From Thermosporothrix hazakensis (GTDB lineage Bacteria > Chloroflexota > Ktedonobacteria > Ktedonobacterales > Ktedonobacteraceae): a stretch of 64,000 nt of DNA. Where the stretch lies: positions 211,734-275,733 of the forward strand of contig NZ_QKUF01000007.1 of the NCBI RefSeq assembly GCF_003253565.1. The letters are read 5' to 3'. Made by a program: the position numbers and the translations under genes. Under the pieces are notes generated by a model. That model searched no databases, was not told where the DNA came from, and saw nothing but the letters and a program-made list of their open reading frames with translations. Position 1 is the stretch's first letter; every line of letters starts with the position of its first letter. Shown here in pieces: positions 32,886 through 41,991 of this stretch.

Positions 32886-34814
32886 TTATACCTGCCAGAC
32901 TTTTGCATCCTGGAAGGCGATCTCTGTAGGTTTTGTCTGTGTGCTGGCTGTCATACCAATAATGCCCTCTGAGAAGCTGGTATCGTTGAGTGCTTCAAGC
33001 TGTTTGCCGTTCACAAACAGCACAATCGTTCCGCCTTGAGCGACAACTGAGACCACATTTTGCTCTCCAGAGCTGCCATTGATAAAGGTACTGAATTTGT
33101 TCTTTCCGATCAGGTTGGTGCCTTCCTGAGATTGAGAAGTATATTTGTAGATCCCGTAGTATTGATCAGTACAGAGAGCGAAGTAATAGCCTTCTTCCCG
33201 GTCTTCATTGTAGCGGAAGACAATACCTCCGCAGCCCGGTTTGACAAAGGTCATCTTAACCTCGACCGCGAAGTTTTTCTCGGTAAAGGTACTTCCACAG
33301 TAGTATGATTTATCTGGCTTTGTCAGTGTGATATCGAGTGAGTTCCGGGTATAGGAGCATTTTCCACCGAACTCCTTGTTCTCTTCGCCATCGTACCAGT
33401 ACAGGCGTTTAACGAGTGGGTCATAGTAGCGCAAGGTACCACTTCCGGGAAGGTAGCTCGGATAGGGGTGCTGCGCGTTCTGCGTCTCTGCAACCTGGGT
33501 TGCTGTAATAGCGGTCGCAGTCGCATTAGCCTGTGCAGTCGCTACTACTGGTGGTACGGCTGATGCTGTAGCATTGGCCTGTGCAGTCGCCGTTGCATGC
33601 GAGTCTATATGTGGTGGCGAAGCAGGAAAAAAAGACGGCCAGAGAATTGCCCCTGCTGTGATAGTGCTGCCAAGAAAGATGACCACGCTAAGCGCTACCA
33701 GCAGGGTTAGCAGGTTATTGCGGCGCGGTTTTCCTTGAGGCAGTGAATGATATGATGGGGCAGGAAATGGCGAGTACGGCTGTTCGGCTTTAGTTGTGGG
33801 CATAATTGAAGGTGTAGGTGCTGTGTGGATTGGCGTCACTGGATATGGCTTTGCCGGTGTCACCGGGTGCTCGGGGGTTGGATTGGAGTTCGCCATATGT
33901 CTGATGTCGGATTGTCCGGGAGGAGGAGGCGGTACAATACGCTCGGGTGAGGACGTACCAAGTGCTTGCTGCAATGCCCGGGCAAACGCCGTAATTGTGC
34001 GAAAACGCTCTTCTGGCGCTTTCGCGAGCGCGTGCAAGAGGACGGTATCAACATCTGTGGAGAGTCGGGGGTTGAGCTGACTGGGTGGGATGGGTGATGT
34101 TGTCAGATGTTGATACATCAACTGTTCGGTCGAGCCCTGATAGATAGGCTGTCCGGTGAGCATTTCATAGGCAATAATTGCCAGTGCATATTGATCGGTC
34201 GCTGGAACGGGCTGGTTTTTCCATTGTTCGGGAGCCATAAAATGGGGTGTTCCTCGAACAACCTGACTGACATTGACGGTGGTTGTGTTCAGGCGTGCAA
34301 TCCCAAAATCGGTCAGCAACAGGTCGGGTTGTGATGGGGCCTCGTTCCGAATGCGGAGCAGGAAATTAGAAGGCTTGACATCTTGATGAATAATCTGGTG
34401 CTCATGGGCATGATAGAGCGCGTCGGCGGCCTGTTGAATCAGCCGGGCGACCTCTTCGGGAGGAGGCACTTCGTCGCGATATCGCTCTTTTATCCATTTA
34501 CTGAGCGAGCCTTCTTTGCGATAGGGCATCACCTGATACACAACGCGCTGGTTCCCGATCTGTTTTTCTCCATACGCGTAGAGTGGCAAGATGTGCGGAT
34601 GATCCAGAGCGGCGATCGCTGTTGCCTCGCGCTTGAACAGGCGAATTGCTTCCTGTAGCTCATCCTGGTCGAGTGTTTTTGCCATCTGGATTACTTTGAT
34701 GGCGACATTTCTTTGTAGTAGCGTATCTCGGGCAAGATACACATCTCCCATGCCCCCGCTACCTAGAAGATATTCGATGCGGTACTGATCGAGTAGTTGT
34801 CCTTCAAGAGACAT
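32886..34814 (-). CDS. Membrane-anchored Ser/Thr protein kinase with extracellular sensor-like domain (2), non-RD type
   Basis: This 642-residue paralogue of the kinase downstream has the same layout: kinase domain (about 1-285), transmembrane helix (about 367-392) and a C-terminal jelly-roll domain. An Ala/Thr-rich linker (AQANATASAV and repeats) follows the membrane helix. The glycine loop, VAIKVI lysine, DFG and MAPEQW are intact. The catalytic loop reads HQDVKPSN, so the arginine of HRD is replaced by glutamine. Such non-RD kinases usually do not depend on activation-loop phosphorylation. The ATG at 34814 starts the conserved MSLEGQLLDQYRI; the ORF start at 34856 is not preferred. Confidence 0.88.
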   Translation of the reverse strand: MSLEGQLLDQYRIEYLLGSGGMGDVYLARDTLLQRNVAIKVIQMAKTLDQDELQEAIRLFKREATAIAALDHPHILPLYAYGEKQIGNQRVVYQVMPYRKEGSLSKWIKERYRDEVPPPEEVARLIQQAADALYHAHEHQIIHQDVKPSNFLLRIRNEAPSQPDLLLTDFGIARLNTTTVNVSQVVRGTPHFMAPEQWKNQPVPATDQYALAIIAYEMLTGQPIYQGSTEQLMYQHLTTSPIPPSQLNPRLSTDVDTVLLHALAKAPEERFRTITAFARALQQALGTSSPERIVPPPPPGQSDIRHMANSNPTPEHPVTPAKPYPVTPIHTAPTPSIMPTTKAEQPYSPFPAPSYHSLPQGKPRRNNLLTLLVALSVVIFLGSTITAGAILWPSFFPASPPHIDSHATATAQANATASAVPPVVATAQANATATAITATQVAETQNAQHPYPSYLPGSGTLRYYDPLVKRLYWYDGEENKEFGGKCSYTRNSLDITLTKPDKSYYCGSTFTEKNFAVEVKMTFVKPGCGGIVFRYNEDREEGYYFALCTDQYYGIYKYTSQSQEGTNLIGKNKFSTFINGSSGEQNVVSVVAQGGTIVLFVNGKQLEALNDTSFSEGIIGMTASTQTKPTEIAFQDAKVWQV

Positions 34815-35201
34815 CCTAACCCCCGGCAGAACGTTTTTGCCAATGGTGGCGACCATTAAGCAGAATAAGGAGAATCAAGGAGTACCTATTATATCATGTT
34901 TTGAGCGCCATGTTCCCTGGCGATGAAATGATTCTTGCAATGGGAGAAGGGCTTCTGTGCTTATATACGAATACAAGGGGTAGGTGTTGTATCGACTCAG
35001 AAGTTTCTATTGCTTCCCGCTGTTTGCATCTGAAGAGGTATGCTACGGCTTTCTTTGCGTGCGGTCAGTGCTTATAATCAGAAGGGAGAAGACGGAATAT
35101 CGCCTGTAGGGTAATTGTTAATAAGAGGAGAGTGCTCGGGAGATAGAGATCAATAGAGCCGCTTCATAGTGCCCGTTCAGGCGATGTGAAAGGAGTGGAA
35201 C
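34815..35201. other. Divergent intergenic region between kinase 2 and the M20 peptidase
   Basis: This 387-base gap contains no supported gene. A TATAAT-like box near 35076 is a possible -10 for the peptidase gene but no good -35 was seen. AAAGGAG lies before the peptidase start. Confidence 0.4.
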
Positions 35202-36344
35202 ATGTCCCTGACTGAGAGTCAACTTGAACATATCCGTTCGCGGGCTCAGGCCTATCTGGAACAGGTTGTTGAAACCGGAATCCAGATCTGTGCTATTCCC
35301 GCTCCAACGGGAGCAGAAGGGAAACGTGCAGAGTTTGTGGCCTCCCTTTTTCGTGAGCGCGGATATGAACCGGAGATAGATGCGCTTCAAAATGTGTATG
35401 TGCGGCGTAAAGGGCGCCACCCGGGCCCAATCGTAATGCTGCTGGCACATCTTGATACCGTCTTTCCGGCTGAGACATCGCTGAATGTGGTACGCGAAGG
35501 TGATATCTTACGAGGGCCCGGAATTGGCGATAACAGCTTGAGCGTAGCGTCCCTGCTAGCAACGCTGGATATGCTGGATGAGCTGAAGCTGGAAACCGAG
35601 GGGGATCTGTTATTTGTGGCCGACGTGGGAGAAGAGGGGCTTGGCAACCTCTGTGGTGCACGAACTGCCGTCGATCGGTTCCGGGAGACATTGGGCGCAG
35701 TGCTGGTCATTGATGGAAGCCTGGGCTATGTCGTGCATGAGGCTGTTGGTTCAAAGCGCTGGCGCATTACCGTGAAAGGGCCGGGAGGCCATTCATATGG
35801 CGCTTTTGGTACGGCCAGTGCCATTCATGGTCTGGCTCACCTGATCGTGGGGATTACCTCTCTTGAGATTCCCGAGGAACCGAAAACGACCTATAACGTG
35901 GGAGTTATAGAAGGGGGGACGTCTGTCAATACAATCGCGGCAGAGGCCTCGGCCTTGCTGGATATGCGCTCCACTGATCCCGCAGCTTTGCAGGCGCTGG
36001 CTGATCAGGTCCAGGCAATTGTAAAGCGGACTGCAAAGGATGGCCTGCAAACAGAAATTACCGTACTTGGCGAGCGTCCGGCGGGCCGCAGGCAAAGAAC
36101 GGATCCATTAGTGCAACTGGCTGCTAGTACTTTACGGTGGCTCGGTATGGAGCCCCGATTTACTTCTTCAAGTACAGATGCTAATATTCCGATCAACTAT
36201 GGCATACCTGCTGTTTGTGTAGGGGTCACACAGGGGCATAAAGCGCATACAGTAGAGGAGTGGGTCACGATTTCTCCTCTTGGAACAGGGCTGGCGCAGG
36301 TGGTTCGTCTTGCGATAGAGGCGAGCTCACTGGTAAAGAAATAG
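35202..36344 (+). CDS. M20-family metallopeptidase
   Basis: This is a cytosolic di-zinc hydrolase of 380 residues, of the family that includes tripeptidase, acetylornithine deacetylase and carboxypeptidase G2. Zinc ligands appear as the histidine in LLAHLDTVFP near residue 87, the aspartate in GIGDNSLSV, the glutamate pair in DVGEEGLG and the C-terminal histidine in GHKAHTVEEW. A dimerisation insert is present around 190-300 (GPGGHSYGAFG). The exact substrate cannot be told. Strong AAAGGAG precedes the ATG and a hairpin terminator follows. Confidence 0.87.
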   Translation: MSLTESQLEHIRSRAQAYLEQVVETGIQICAIPAPTGAEGKRAEFVASLFRERGYEPEIDALQNVYVRRKGRHPGPIVMLLAHLDTVFPAETSLNVVREGDILRGPGIGDNSLSVASLLATLDMLDELKLETEGDLLFVADVGEEGLGNLCGARTAVDRFRETLGAVLVIDGSLGYVVHEAVGSKRWRITVKGPGGHSYGAFGTASAIHGLAHLIVGITSLEIPEEPKTTYNVGVIEGGTSVNTIAAEASALLDMRSTDPAALQALADQVQAIVKRTAKDGLQTEITVLGERPAGRRQRTDPLVQLAASTLRWLGMEPRFTSSSTDANIPINYGIPAVCVGVTQGHKAHTVEEWVTISPLGTGLAQVVRLAIEASSLVKK

Positions 36345-36360
36345 ACTCGGAAACAGAGAA

Positions 36361-36403
36361 GCAGAGGTAAGGAATAGAGATAGGGTAGCTTACCTCTGCT
36401 TTT
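36361..36403. terminator. Bidirectional terminator between the M20 gene and a small membrane protein gene
   Basis: A perfect 11-bp stem GCAGAGGTAAG/CTTACCTCTGC has a 17-base loop, with four T following on the plus strand. Confidence 0.75.
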
Positions 36404-36412
36404 CAAGTGCTC

Positions 36413-36574
36413 TTACATCTTTGGTAAACGCCCGGCCAGATAGCGACAAAGCCCGGCAAAGAGGAGCGCCTTGCTGGTGCCCCCGGTTACAGTCACAATA
36501 AAGCCGATTGCAAGACCAAGCGTCACGCCGATTCGGCCTGCTGGATGACGCAGCATATGCTGTATCGTTCGCAT
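36413..36574 (-). CDS. Small membrane protein (53 residues), DUF2273-like
   Basis: An ATG at 36574 follows GGGAG and encodes 53 residues: a short basic N-terminus, a hydrophobic helix (IGVTLGLAIGFIVTVTG), a second hydrophobic turn (SKALLFAGLCRYLAGRL) and the end PKM. Length and pattern resemble DUF2273 small integral membrane proteins, some of which accompany alkaline-shock (Asp23) genes; none is present here. Coding is supported by the ribosome site, the hydrophobic profile and the terminator just downstream. Confidence 0.65.
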   Translation of the reverse strand: MRTIQHMLRHPAGRIGVTLGLAIGFIVTVTGGTSKALLFAGLCRYLAGRLPKM

Positions 36575-36723
36575 TGGTTTTCTCCCTTTTTCAGAATGCG
36601 GGATGACCTACGGACTCTTTACTTATAAGTATGTAACGAACCATAAAGAAAAAACAAAGATTTTTGCCCTTTTCCCTAAAGGAATCTGATTGCCAGTCGA
36701 CACTTGAGAAGAGGGGAGAGGTG

Positions 36724-36852
36724 ATGGGATTGCTATTTCGCTTCAAGGGATGGCATGATTGTGAGCTAAAGAAGAAAAAAAGAGCGCGGGATGCGGAGCT
36801 ACAGGCACTGCGGTGCCCTCAAGGTATTATCAAAGTACTATCAAAAAATTAA
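36724..36852 (+). CDS. Possible small basic protein (42 residues)
   Basis: An ATG at 36724 follows GGGGAGAGGTG and begins a 42-residue, lysine/arginine-rich frame. No family is recognised. The good ribosome site is the main support; it may be a chance frame. Confidence 0.3.
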   Translation: MGLLFRFKGWHDCELKKKKRARDAELQALRCPQGIIKVLSKN

Positions 36853-36968
36853 ATGGGAAAACCTGTTACTATTCCCGTTGGTCCTGCGTTCTTTCCTGAT
36901 ATAAGGCACCTGTTGAAAATTTCTAAGGGTTCTTTAATACTCGTTAAGGCGTCTCTAAGGATGTTGGC

Positions 36969-36994
36969 GAACAGTTCAACGTCGAACAGTTCAA
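36969..36994. promoter_or_regulatory. Tandem operator-like repeats upstream of the GH15 gene
   Basis: GAACAGTTCAA occurs twice, at 36969-36979 and 36984-36994, with a 15-base period. Each contains the palindrome GAAC-A-GTTC. They lie 20-45 bases before the start codon, where a repressor would block transcription. Confidence 0.45.
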
Positions 36995-37014
36995 AATAGG
37001 AAGTGTTGCTGCAC

Positions 37015-39006
37015 ATGGTTGGGATGAACGAATTCAATCGCACTTATCTACCAATTAACGCATACGGGGTCATTGGCGATTGTCATTCGGCCTTATTAAT
37101 CGCTCCCGACGGTTCTGTAGATTGGGGGTGTCTACCGGACTTTGATAGCCCGGCCATTTTCTGTCGTTTGTTAGACGCTGATCAGGGTGGGTTCTTCCAG
37201 GTTGCGCCAGCGGATGCAACTATTCCTGGCATCCAGCGCTACTTGCGTGGAAGCAACGTTTTACAGACTCGTTTTACAAGCATTAGCGGTGAGATGCTTC
37301 TGACCGATTTTATGCCGGTCGAAACGTTGGAAGCCTGGCCCTATCGCGGCATGGACAACAATACCTGGACCCGTGAGGATGGTTCCTGCCATTGTCTGGT
37401 TCGGATTGTTGAATGTACTCATGGGGAAATGCCCATTCAGGTTACACTGAAGGCGACCCCGAATTATGCTGCTTCGCCGAGTGACATTTCTCTCGCTTCA
37501 GAGAATAAGGGAGTTGTGATCTCTGGCGGTGGTCAGCATCTGGGTCTTGCTGTTGTTGGCGCTCAGTTGCTTCCTTCGTATTCCATCAAGGTGGTACAGG
37601 AAGAAGGAGACCGCAATCCTTCAGTGGTGATCAACGTTACCCTCAGCGAGGGTGAGCGTCTGGCTTTTGCGCTTGGTGTTGGTCGCAGCGCTCAGGCGGC
37701 GCGTCGTCTGGTTGAGGATGAACTGCATCGTCGTAATTTTAATGTCGAGTTGGCTCGTACTCTGCACTGCTGGCGGCAATGGGTCGCGTCCAGTAATTAT
37801 CGCGGTCCCTATGAAGAGTGGGTGCAGCGCAGCGCACTGGCGCTGAAGCTGATGACCTACGCCCCTACAGGTGCTATTGTTGCTGCTCCTACCACTTCCT
37901 TACCCGAAGAGCTCGGCGGCCTGCGTAACTGGGACTATCGTTTTACCTGGTTGCGTGATGCGACGTTTACTCTCTATGCTCTTAATGTGTTGGGCCTCAC
38001 TGATGAAGCGCGTGCCTTTACTCACTGGTTGCGCAACCTGACTTTTGTGGAGGGCGAGGCCTTGCAGATCATGTATGGCATTCGCGGTGAACGCGATCTC
38101 CCTGAAGTGGAGCTCTCTCACTTGAGCGGGTACTGTGGTTCCCGACCTGTGCGCATTGGTAATGGAGCTGCCAAGCAGAAACAGATGGATGTTTTCGGCG
38201 AGGTGCTGGACTGTATCCACCTCTATCGTCGTCAGGGCGGTTTTGAGCGCTATGGCGAGACGTTGCAGGGGCCCCTATGGGATCTGATGCGGGCTCTGGT
38301 AGAGCATGTGTGCGAGCACTGGCATGAGCCGGACAATGGTATCTGGGAGGTTCGCGGCGGCTATCGTCACTACGTCTACTCGAAGGTGATGTGCTGGGTC
38401 GCGCTGGATCGGGGTATTCGTGCAGCACAGCAATTGAATCTTGAAGCGGATCTGTCCCGTTGGATGATGGTGCGAGATCAGATCCGGGCCGATATCCTGA
38501 CAAACGGGTATAATACGGAACTGGGAGCCTTCACGCAGTCCTATGGTGATACCGCCCTGGATGCTTCTAATCTGCTGCTGCCTCTCGTAGGCTTTATTCC
38601 GCCAGATGATCCGCGCATGCGCTCGACCGTTGACCGGATCATGGAAAAGCTGACCGATGAGCATGGGTTTGTGTATCGCTACCTTTCAGATGATGGTCTG
38701 GAAGGGCACGAAGGCACCTTCGCAATTTGTACGTTCTGGTTAGTCGATAATCTGGCTATGCAAGGCCGGGTTGATGAGGCGCGTTCGCTGTTTGAACGCT
38801 TGCTGTCATATGCCGGACCGCTTGGTCTCTTCTCCGAGGAAATCGATGCCTCGAATAAGGTGGCTCTTGGCAATTATCCGCAGGCATTTACGCATATCGC
38901 TCTTATCAATAGTGCTCTTAACCTTCGTAAGGCTGAACTGCGCCAGGCTGAACATCACGCTGGCCCGGTCGTTGCCGCGATTCATCTGAACAACCAGCAA
39001 CGGTAA
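37015..39006 (+). CDS. Glycoside hydrolase family 15 (glucoamylase/trehalase-like)
   Basis: This inverting alpha-glycosidase of about 663 residues has the GH15 layout: an N-terminal beta-domain (NAYGVIGDCHSALLIAPDGS) and an alpha/alpha barrel. Key parts are LRNWDYRFTWLRDATFTLYA, the general acid glutamate in DNGIWEVRG and the general base glutamate in GHEGTFAICTFWL. No signal peptide is seen, so it probably acts in the cytosol on alpha-glucans, trehalose or glucosylated compounds. Starts at 37015 or 37024 are both possible; a GTG at 37003 lies too close to AGGA. Confidence 0.9.
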   Translation: MVGMNEFNRTYLPINAYGVIGDCHSALLIAPDGSVDWGCLPDFDSPAIFCRLLDADQGGFFQVAPADATIPGIQRYLRGSNVLQTRFTSISGEMLLTDFMPVETLEAWPYRGMDNNTWTREDGSCHCLVRIVECTHGEMPIQVTLKATPNYAASPSDISLASENKGVVISGGGQHLGLAVVGAQLLPSYSIKVVQEEGDRNPSVVINVTLSEGERLAFALGVGRSAQAARRLVEDELHRRNFNVELARTLHCWRQWVASSNYRGPYEEWVQRSALALKLMTYAPTGAIVAAPTTSLPEELGGLRNWDYRFTWLRDATFTLYALNVLGLTDEARAFTHWLRNLTFVEGEALQIMYGIRGERDLPEVELSHLSGYCGSRPVRIGNGAAKQKQMDVFGEVLDCIHLYRRQGGFERYGETLQGPLWDLMRALVEHVCEHWHEPDNGIWEVRGGYRHYVYSKVMCWVALDRGIRAAQQLNLEADLSRWMMVRDQIRADILTNGYNTELGAFTQSYGDTALDASNLLLPLVGFIPPDDPRMRSTVDRIMEKLTDEHGFVYRYLSDDGLEGHEGTFAICTFWLVDNLAMQGRVDEARSLFERLLSYAGPLGLFSEEIDASNKVALGNYPQAFTHIALINSALNLRKAELRQAEHHAGPVVAAIHLNNQQR

Positions 39007-39040
39007 AATAGACAACTCATTATGATGTACAAAAAAGAAA

Positions 39041-39095
39041 GATGAGACCTGTACCTCTGTGAAGCTCTACAGGTTTCATCTTTTCTCTTTTTTTT
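39041..39095 (+). terminator. Terminator of the GH15 gene
   Basis: The 13-bp stem GATGAGACCTGTA/TACAGGTTTCATC with one mismatch is followed by T-rich sequence including eight T. Confidence 0.85.
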
Positions 39096-39258
39096 GGAGG
39101 TGTCCTCTCCTGCGCTTTTCTTCTTTAGAGCTTGCTTCAGGCGAAACGACTAACCAACCAGGGAAGTGATATAATTGCAACGGCTGTGCTGTCCCATTGC
39201 TTACTGTGAGGACGGCGCGAGACTTTATTTCCATTTGAAGAAGAGGCAGGTGATTGCG

Positions 39259-39729
39259 ATGAACGAGAATAGTTACAGTCAGCTTCCAATCGGGCCGAAA
39301 AAGAAAATTGCCCTGGTGGCACATGATAACAAGAAGGACGATCTGATCTCGTGGGCGCGATTCAATCGGGACGCGCTGGCTCAGCATACGCTGTACGCGA
39401 CCGGAACGACGGGCATGCTACTGACCAAAGAACTCGACTTACCCGTACATAGTTTCCAGAGTGGCCCACTCGGCGGTGACCTCCAGATAGGGGCTGGTAT
39501 TGTGGAGCGAGCAATTGATTGTCTGATCTTTTTCTGGGATCCGCTGGAAGCGCAACCGCATGATCCCGATGTAAAGGCGCTGTTGCGGATCGCGGTTGTG
39601 TGGAACATTCCAGTTGCCTGTAATCGATCCAGCGCCGATTTTATCATTACTTCTCCGCTGCTTTCCTCTGAGTATAACCGGCTGCTTCCCCTTGAATATG
39701 AGGCGTATATTCGGCGTATGGAGAGTTAA
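39259..39729 (+). CDS. mgsA: Methylglyoxal synthase
   Basis: MgsA converts dihydroxyacetone phosphate to methylglyoxal and inorganic phosphate, bypassing lower glycolysis. The 156-residue protein has the phosphate-binding [10 protein letters not shown], the catalytic aspartates in [10 protein letters not shown] and [15 protein letters not shown], and CNRSSADFI. The ATG at 39259 is chosen; a GTG at 39250 after AGAGG is possible. Its substrate is the product of the DhaKLM kinase in this window, although the two are 35 kb apart. It lies 78 bases before rlmI. Confidence 0.93.
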   Translation: MNENSYSQLPIGPKKKIALVAHDNKKDDLISWARFNRDALAQHTLYATGTTGMLLTKELDLPVHSFQSGPLGGDLQIGAGIVERAIDCLIFFWDPLEAQPHDPDVKALLRIAVVWNIPVACNRSSADFIITSPLLSSEYNRLLPLEYEAYIRRMES

Positions 39730-39807
39730 AAGATGTGGCGCTCTTTCTCCTCCTGGCAAGTTATGGCATAATAGGGAGCATCATACTATGAGAGAGAGTT
39801 AAGGATT

Positions 39808-41010
39808 GTGACTGCCACGCATTATCCCACAGCGAGCTTAAAACCGCATCGTGATGAGAGCTTGCTTGGTGGGCATCTCTGGATCTTTTCGGGCGCTTTG
39901 CAGCAGCCACCTCACTGGGTGGAGCCGGGCGCTCTTGTCGATGTCAAATCAGCGCGGGGGCAGTTTGTCGCCCGTGGATACTATAATCCGCGTACAGATA
40001 TTGCTATCCGTATTTTGACGCGTCATCCTGAAGAGGCGATTGATCAAGCGTTTTTGCGACAACGAATTCGGCAGGCTTTGCAATTGCGTGAGGTATTTGA
40101 GCCGCAGGAGACCAATGCCTATCGTCTGATTCACTCGGAGGGTGATGGTTTGCCTGGCCTCGTGGTTGACAGGTATGCGGATGTGCTGGTTGCGCAGACC
40201 CATACCCTGGGCATGGAACGGCTCTTACCGGATGTGATTGCGGCATTGCAGGCCGAGGTAGAGGTGAAGGGCATTCTGTTGCGCAATGAGGGCCAGGCAC
40301 GCAGGCGTGAAGGCCTCTCTGTAGAGGCACCTATTGTCGCTGCCGGTGAGGTGCCGCAGCGGGTGCAGATACGAGAAAACGGAGTGCAATTTCTGATTGA
40401 TCCCTGGCAGGGACAGAAAACCGGTTTCTTCCTTGATCAACGTGATAAGCGCAAGGCCTTGCAGAAGTATGCACGAGGGAAACGGGTGTTGAACTGCTTT
40501 AGCTACTCGGGGGGCTTTTCGGTCTATGCGGCGCTGGCTGGAGAGGAAACGAGAACGGTGAGCGTAGATATCTCGGCTGCCGCTATTGAACTGGCCCGCG
40601 AGAATTTTGCATTGAATGGTCTTGATGCTGCCATGCATGACTTCTATACAGAGGATGTGTTCGACTATTTGGAGCGGGCCCGGACGGAGGGTCAGCTTTT
40701 TGATGTAGTTGTGCTTGACCCGCCCGCTTTTGCCAAGAATCAGGGGGCTCGTGCGCAGGCTCTCAAAGCATATCGGCGGCTGAATACTCTGGGTATGCAG
40801 GTCTTACGCCCCGGTGGCGTCCTGTTGACGTGCTCCTGTTCGGGCGTGATCGGACTGGATGATTTGCTTGGTGCCGTTTCGCTCTCAGCACAGCGTTTGC
40901 AGCGTAGTGTGCAGATGCTGGAAGTGTATACACATGGCGTTGATCATCCAACCAGCCTGGCAATGCCTGAGACGGGGTATCTGAAATCTGTGTTCTGCCG
41001 CGTGCTTTAG
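39808..41010 (+). CDS. rlmI: 23S rRNA (cytosine-C5)-methyltransferase, RlmI family
   Basis: The 400-residue protein has an N-terminal PUA-type RNA-binding domain, a middle segment (YRLIHSEGDGLPGLVVDRY) and a C-terminal SAM-methyltransferase domain. Motifs are LNCFSYSGGFSVYAAL near residue 230, VVLDPPAFAKN and the catalytic cysteine in LTCSCSG. This matches RlmI, which methylates C1962 of E. coli 23S rRNA; the exact target here is inferred. The start is GTG after TAAGGA. Confidence 0.9.
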   Translation: MTATHYPTASLKPHRDESLLGGHLWIFSGALQQPPHWVEPGALVDVKSARGQFVARGYYNPRTDIAIRILTRHPEEAIDQAFLRQRIRQALQLREVFEPQETNAYRLIHSEGDGLPGLVVDRYADVLVAQTHTLGMERLLPDVIAALQAEVEVKGILLRNEGQARRREGLSVEAPIVAAGEVPQRVQIRENGVQFLIDPWQGQKTGFFLDQRDKRKALQKYARGKRVLNCFSYSGGFSVYAALAGEETRTVSVDISAAAIELARENFALNGLDAAMHDFYTEDVFDYLERARTEGQLFDVVVLDPPAFAKNQGARAQALKAYRRLNTLGMQVLRPGGVLLTCSCSGVIGLDDLLGAVSLSAQRLQRSVQMLEVYTHGVDHPTSLAMPETGYLKSVFCRVL

Positions 41011-41022
41011 CATATGAAGTAG

Positions 41023-41060
41023 AGGAGAGCCACCGAGGAGAAGGTGTAGCTCTCCTTTTT
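41023..41060 (+). terminator. Terminator of rlmI
   Basis: The stem AGGAGAGC/GCTCTCCT with an inner CACC/GGTG is followed by five T. Confidence 0.88.
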
Positions 41061-41069
41061 GATGCTGCT

Positions 41070-41753
41070 CTATTCGTCGTACTGGAATGACCCTGAAATG
41101 ACCTGGGCGGCCAACCCTGAGAGATGCCCATAAGCGGCCCAACATCTCAGCGTGCCTGAGACCTCTTCCTCGGTGGTCTCAAGGTCGAGCTCAGTTACCG
41201 AGCAGTTATGGTTGCCCGCAAGGTGTTCCTGTCCCAGGGACTGATGGCAGATTGCCAGCGCTGCGACCATAAAGAGACCGCCATGCCCCACCAGAATGAT
41301 GCGTTTGTTCTGCTTGCCAAGCGTCATTTGCTTGAGGCCACGCCGCAGGCGATCGGCGACCATGAAGAGATTTTCGCCCTCGGGAAAGCGGCTCTCAAAC
41401 TTGCCGGTGTACCAGTCCTGCAAGACCTGGTCGTGAATGCGCCAGTTCTCGACAGTGGGAGGCCTGCGTTCCAGATCACCAACACCGATTTCGCGGAACT
41501 CTTCCATAACGGTGATTGGAAGCCCGAGCTCATAGCCGATAATCGATGCGGTCTCCCGGGCTCGCTTGAGTGGAGACGCATAAATTTCATCTATATGCTT
41601 ATCCCGAAAGAAGAGGCCGGTCTGGTGGGCCTGGAGCACGCCCTTGTCGGTCAATGAATAATCAACCAGAATTGATGAAAACTCTTTGGTAATGTTGGCG
41701 GGATTCTCGCCGTGTCGGACAAGAAAAACAGTATTTCTGTAGATATGACTCAT
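41070..41753 (-). CDS. Histidine phosphatase superfamily protein (phosphoglycerate-mutase-like)
   Basis: The 227-residue protein shows the catalytic RHG motif in VFLVRHGENPANI near residue 13, the acid residue region VMEEFREIGVGDLE and the second histidine in ILVGHGGLFM. The phosphatase forms a phosphohistidine intermediate. Whether it is a mutase or a phosphatase for a sugar phosphate or nucleotide is unclear. The C-terminal 40 residues are not conserved. It is convergent with rlmI. Confidence 0.85.
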   Translation of the reverse strand: MSHIYRNTVFLVRHGENPANITKEFSSILVDYSLTDKGVLQAHQTGLFFRDKHIDEIYASPLKRARETASIIGYELGLPITVMEEFREIGVGDLERRPPTVENWRIHDQVLQDWYTGKFESRFPEGENLFMVADRLRRGLKQMTLGKQNKRIILVGHGGLFMVAALAICHQSLGQEHLAGNHNCSVTELDLETTEEEVSGTLRCWAAYGHLSGLAAQVISGSFQYDE

Positions 41754-41991
41754 AGTTTTAGATGTTCCTTTTTATTGATACTCCGTTTTGCAGTGAACGG
41801 CTGCCCTTTTACTATACAGGAAAATTGGTTGAGTTGAAATGGGTGAGCTTGAGGAGTGCGATGGAGAGGGGACGCATTCGCCTTGTGATATGATACATAT
41901 GTCGTTATTTCTTTGTACTGAGCAGCGGTAGCACTCAGTCAAGCTGAGTCTTTTTTCTACAGAATAGAGAGAAAGGTTGTAAAGGGGACGT

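Noticed and set aside
33490..33600. Repeated DNA in the kinase 2 linker, checked as a CRISPR or tandem array
   Set aside because: The repeats are short and imperfect, stay in frame and encode an Ala/Thr-rich linker.
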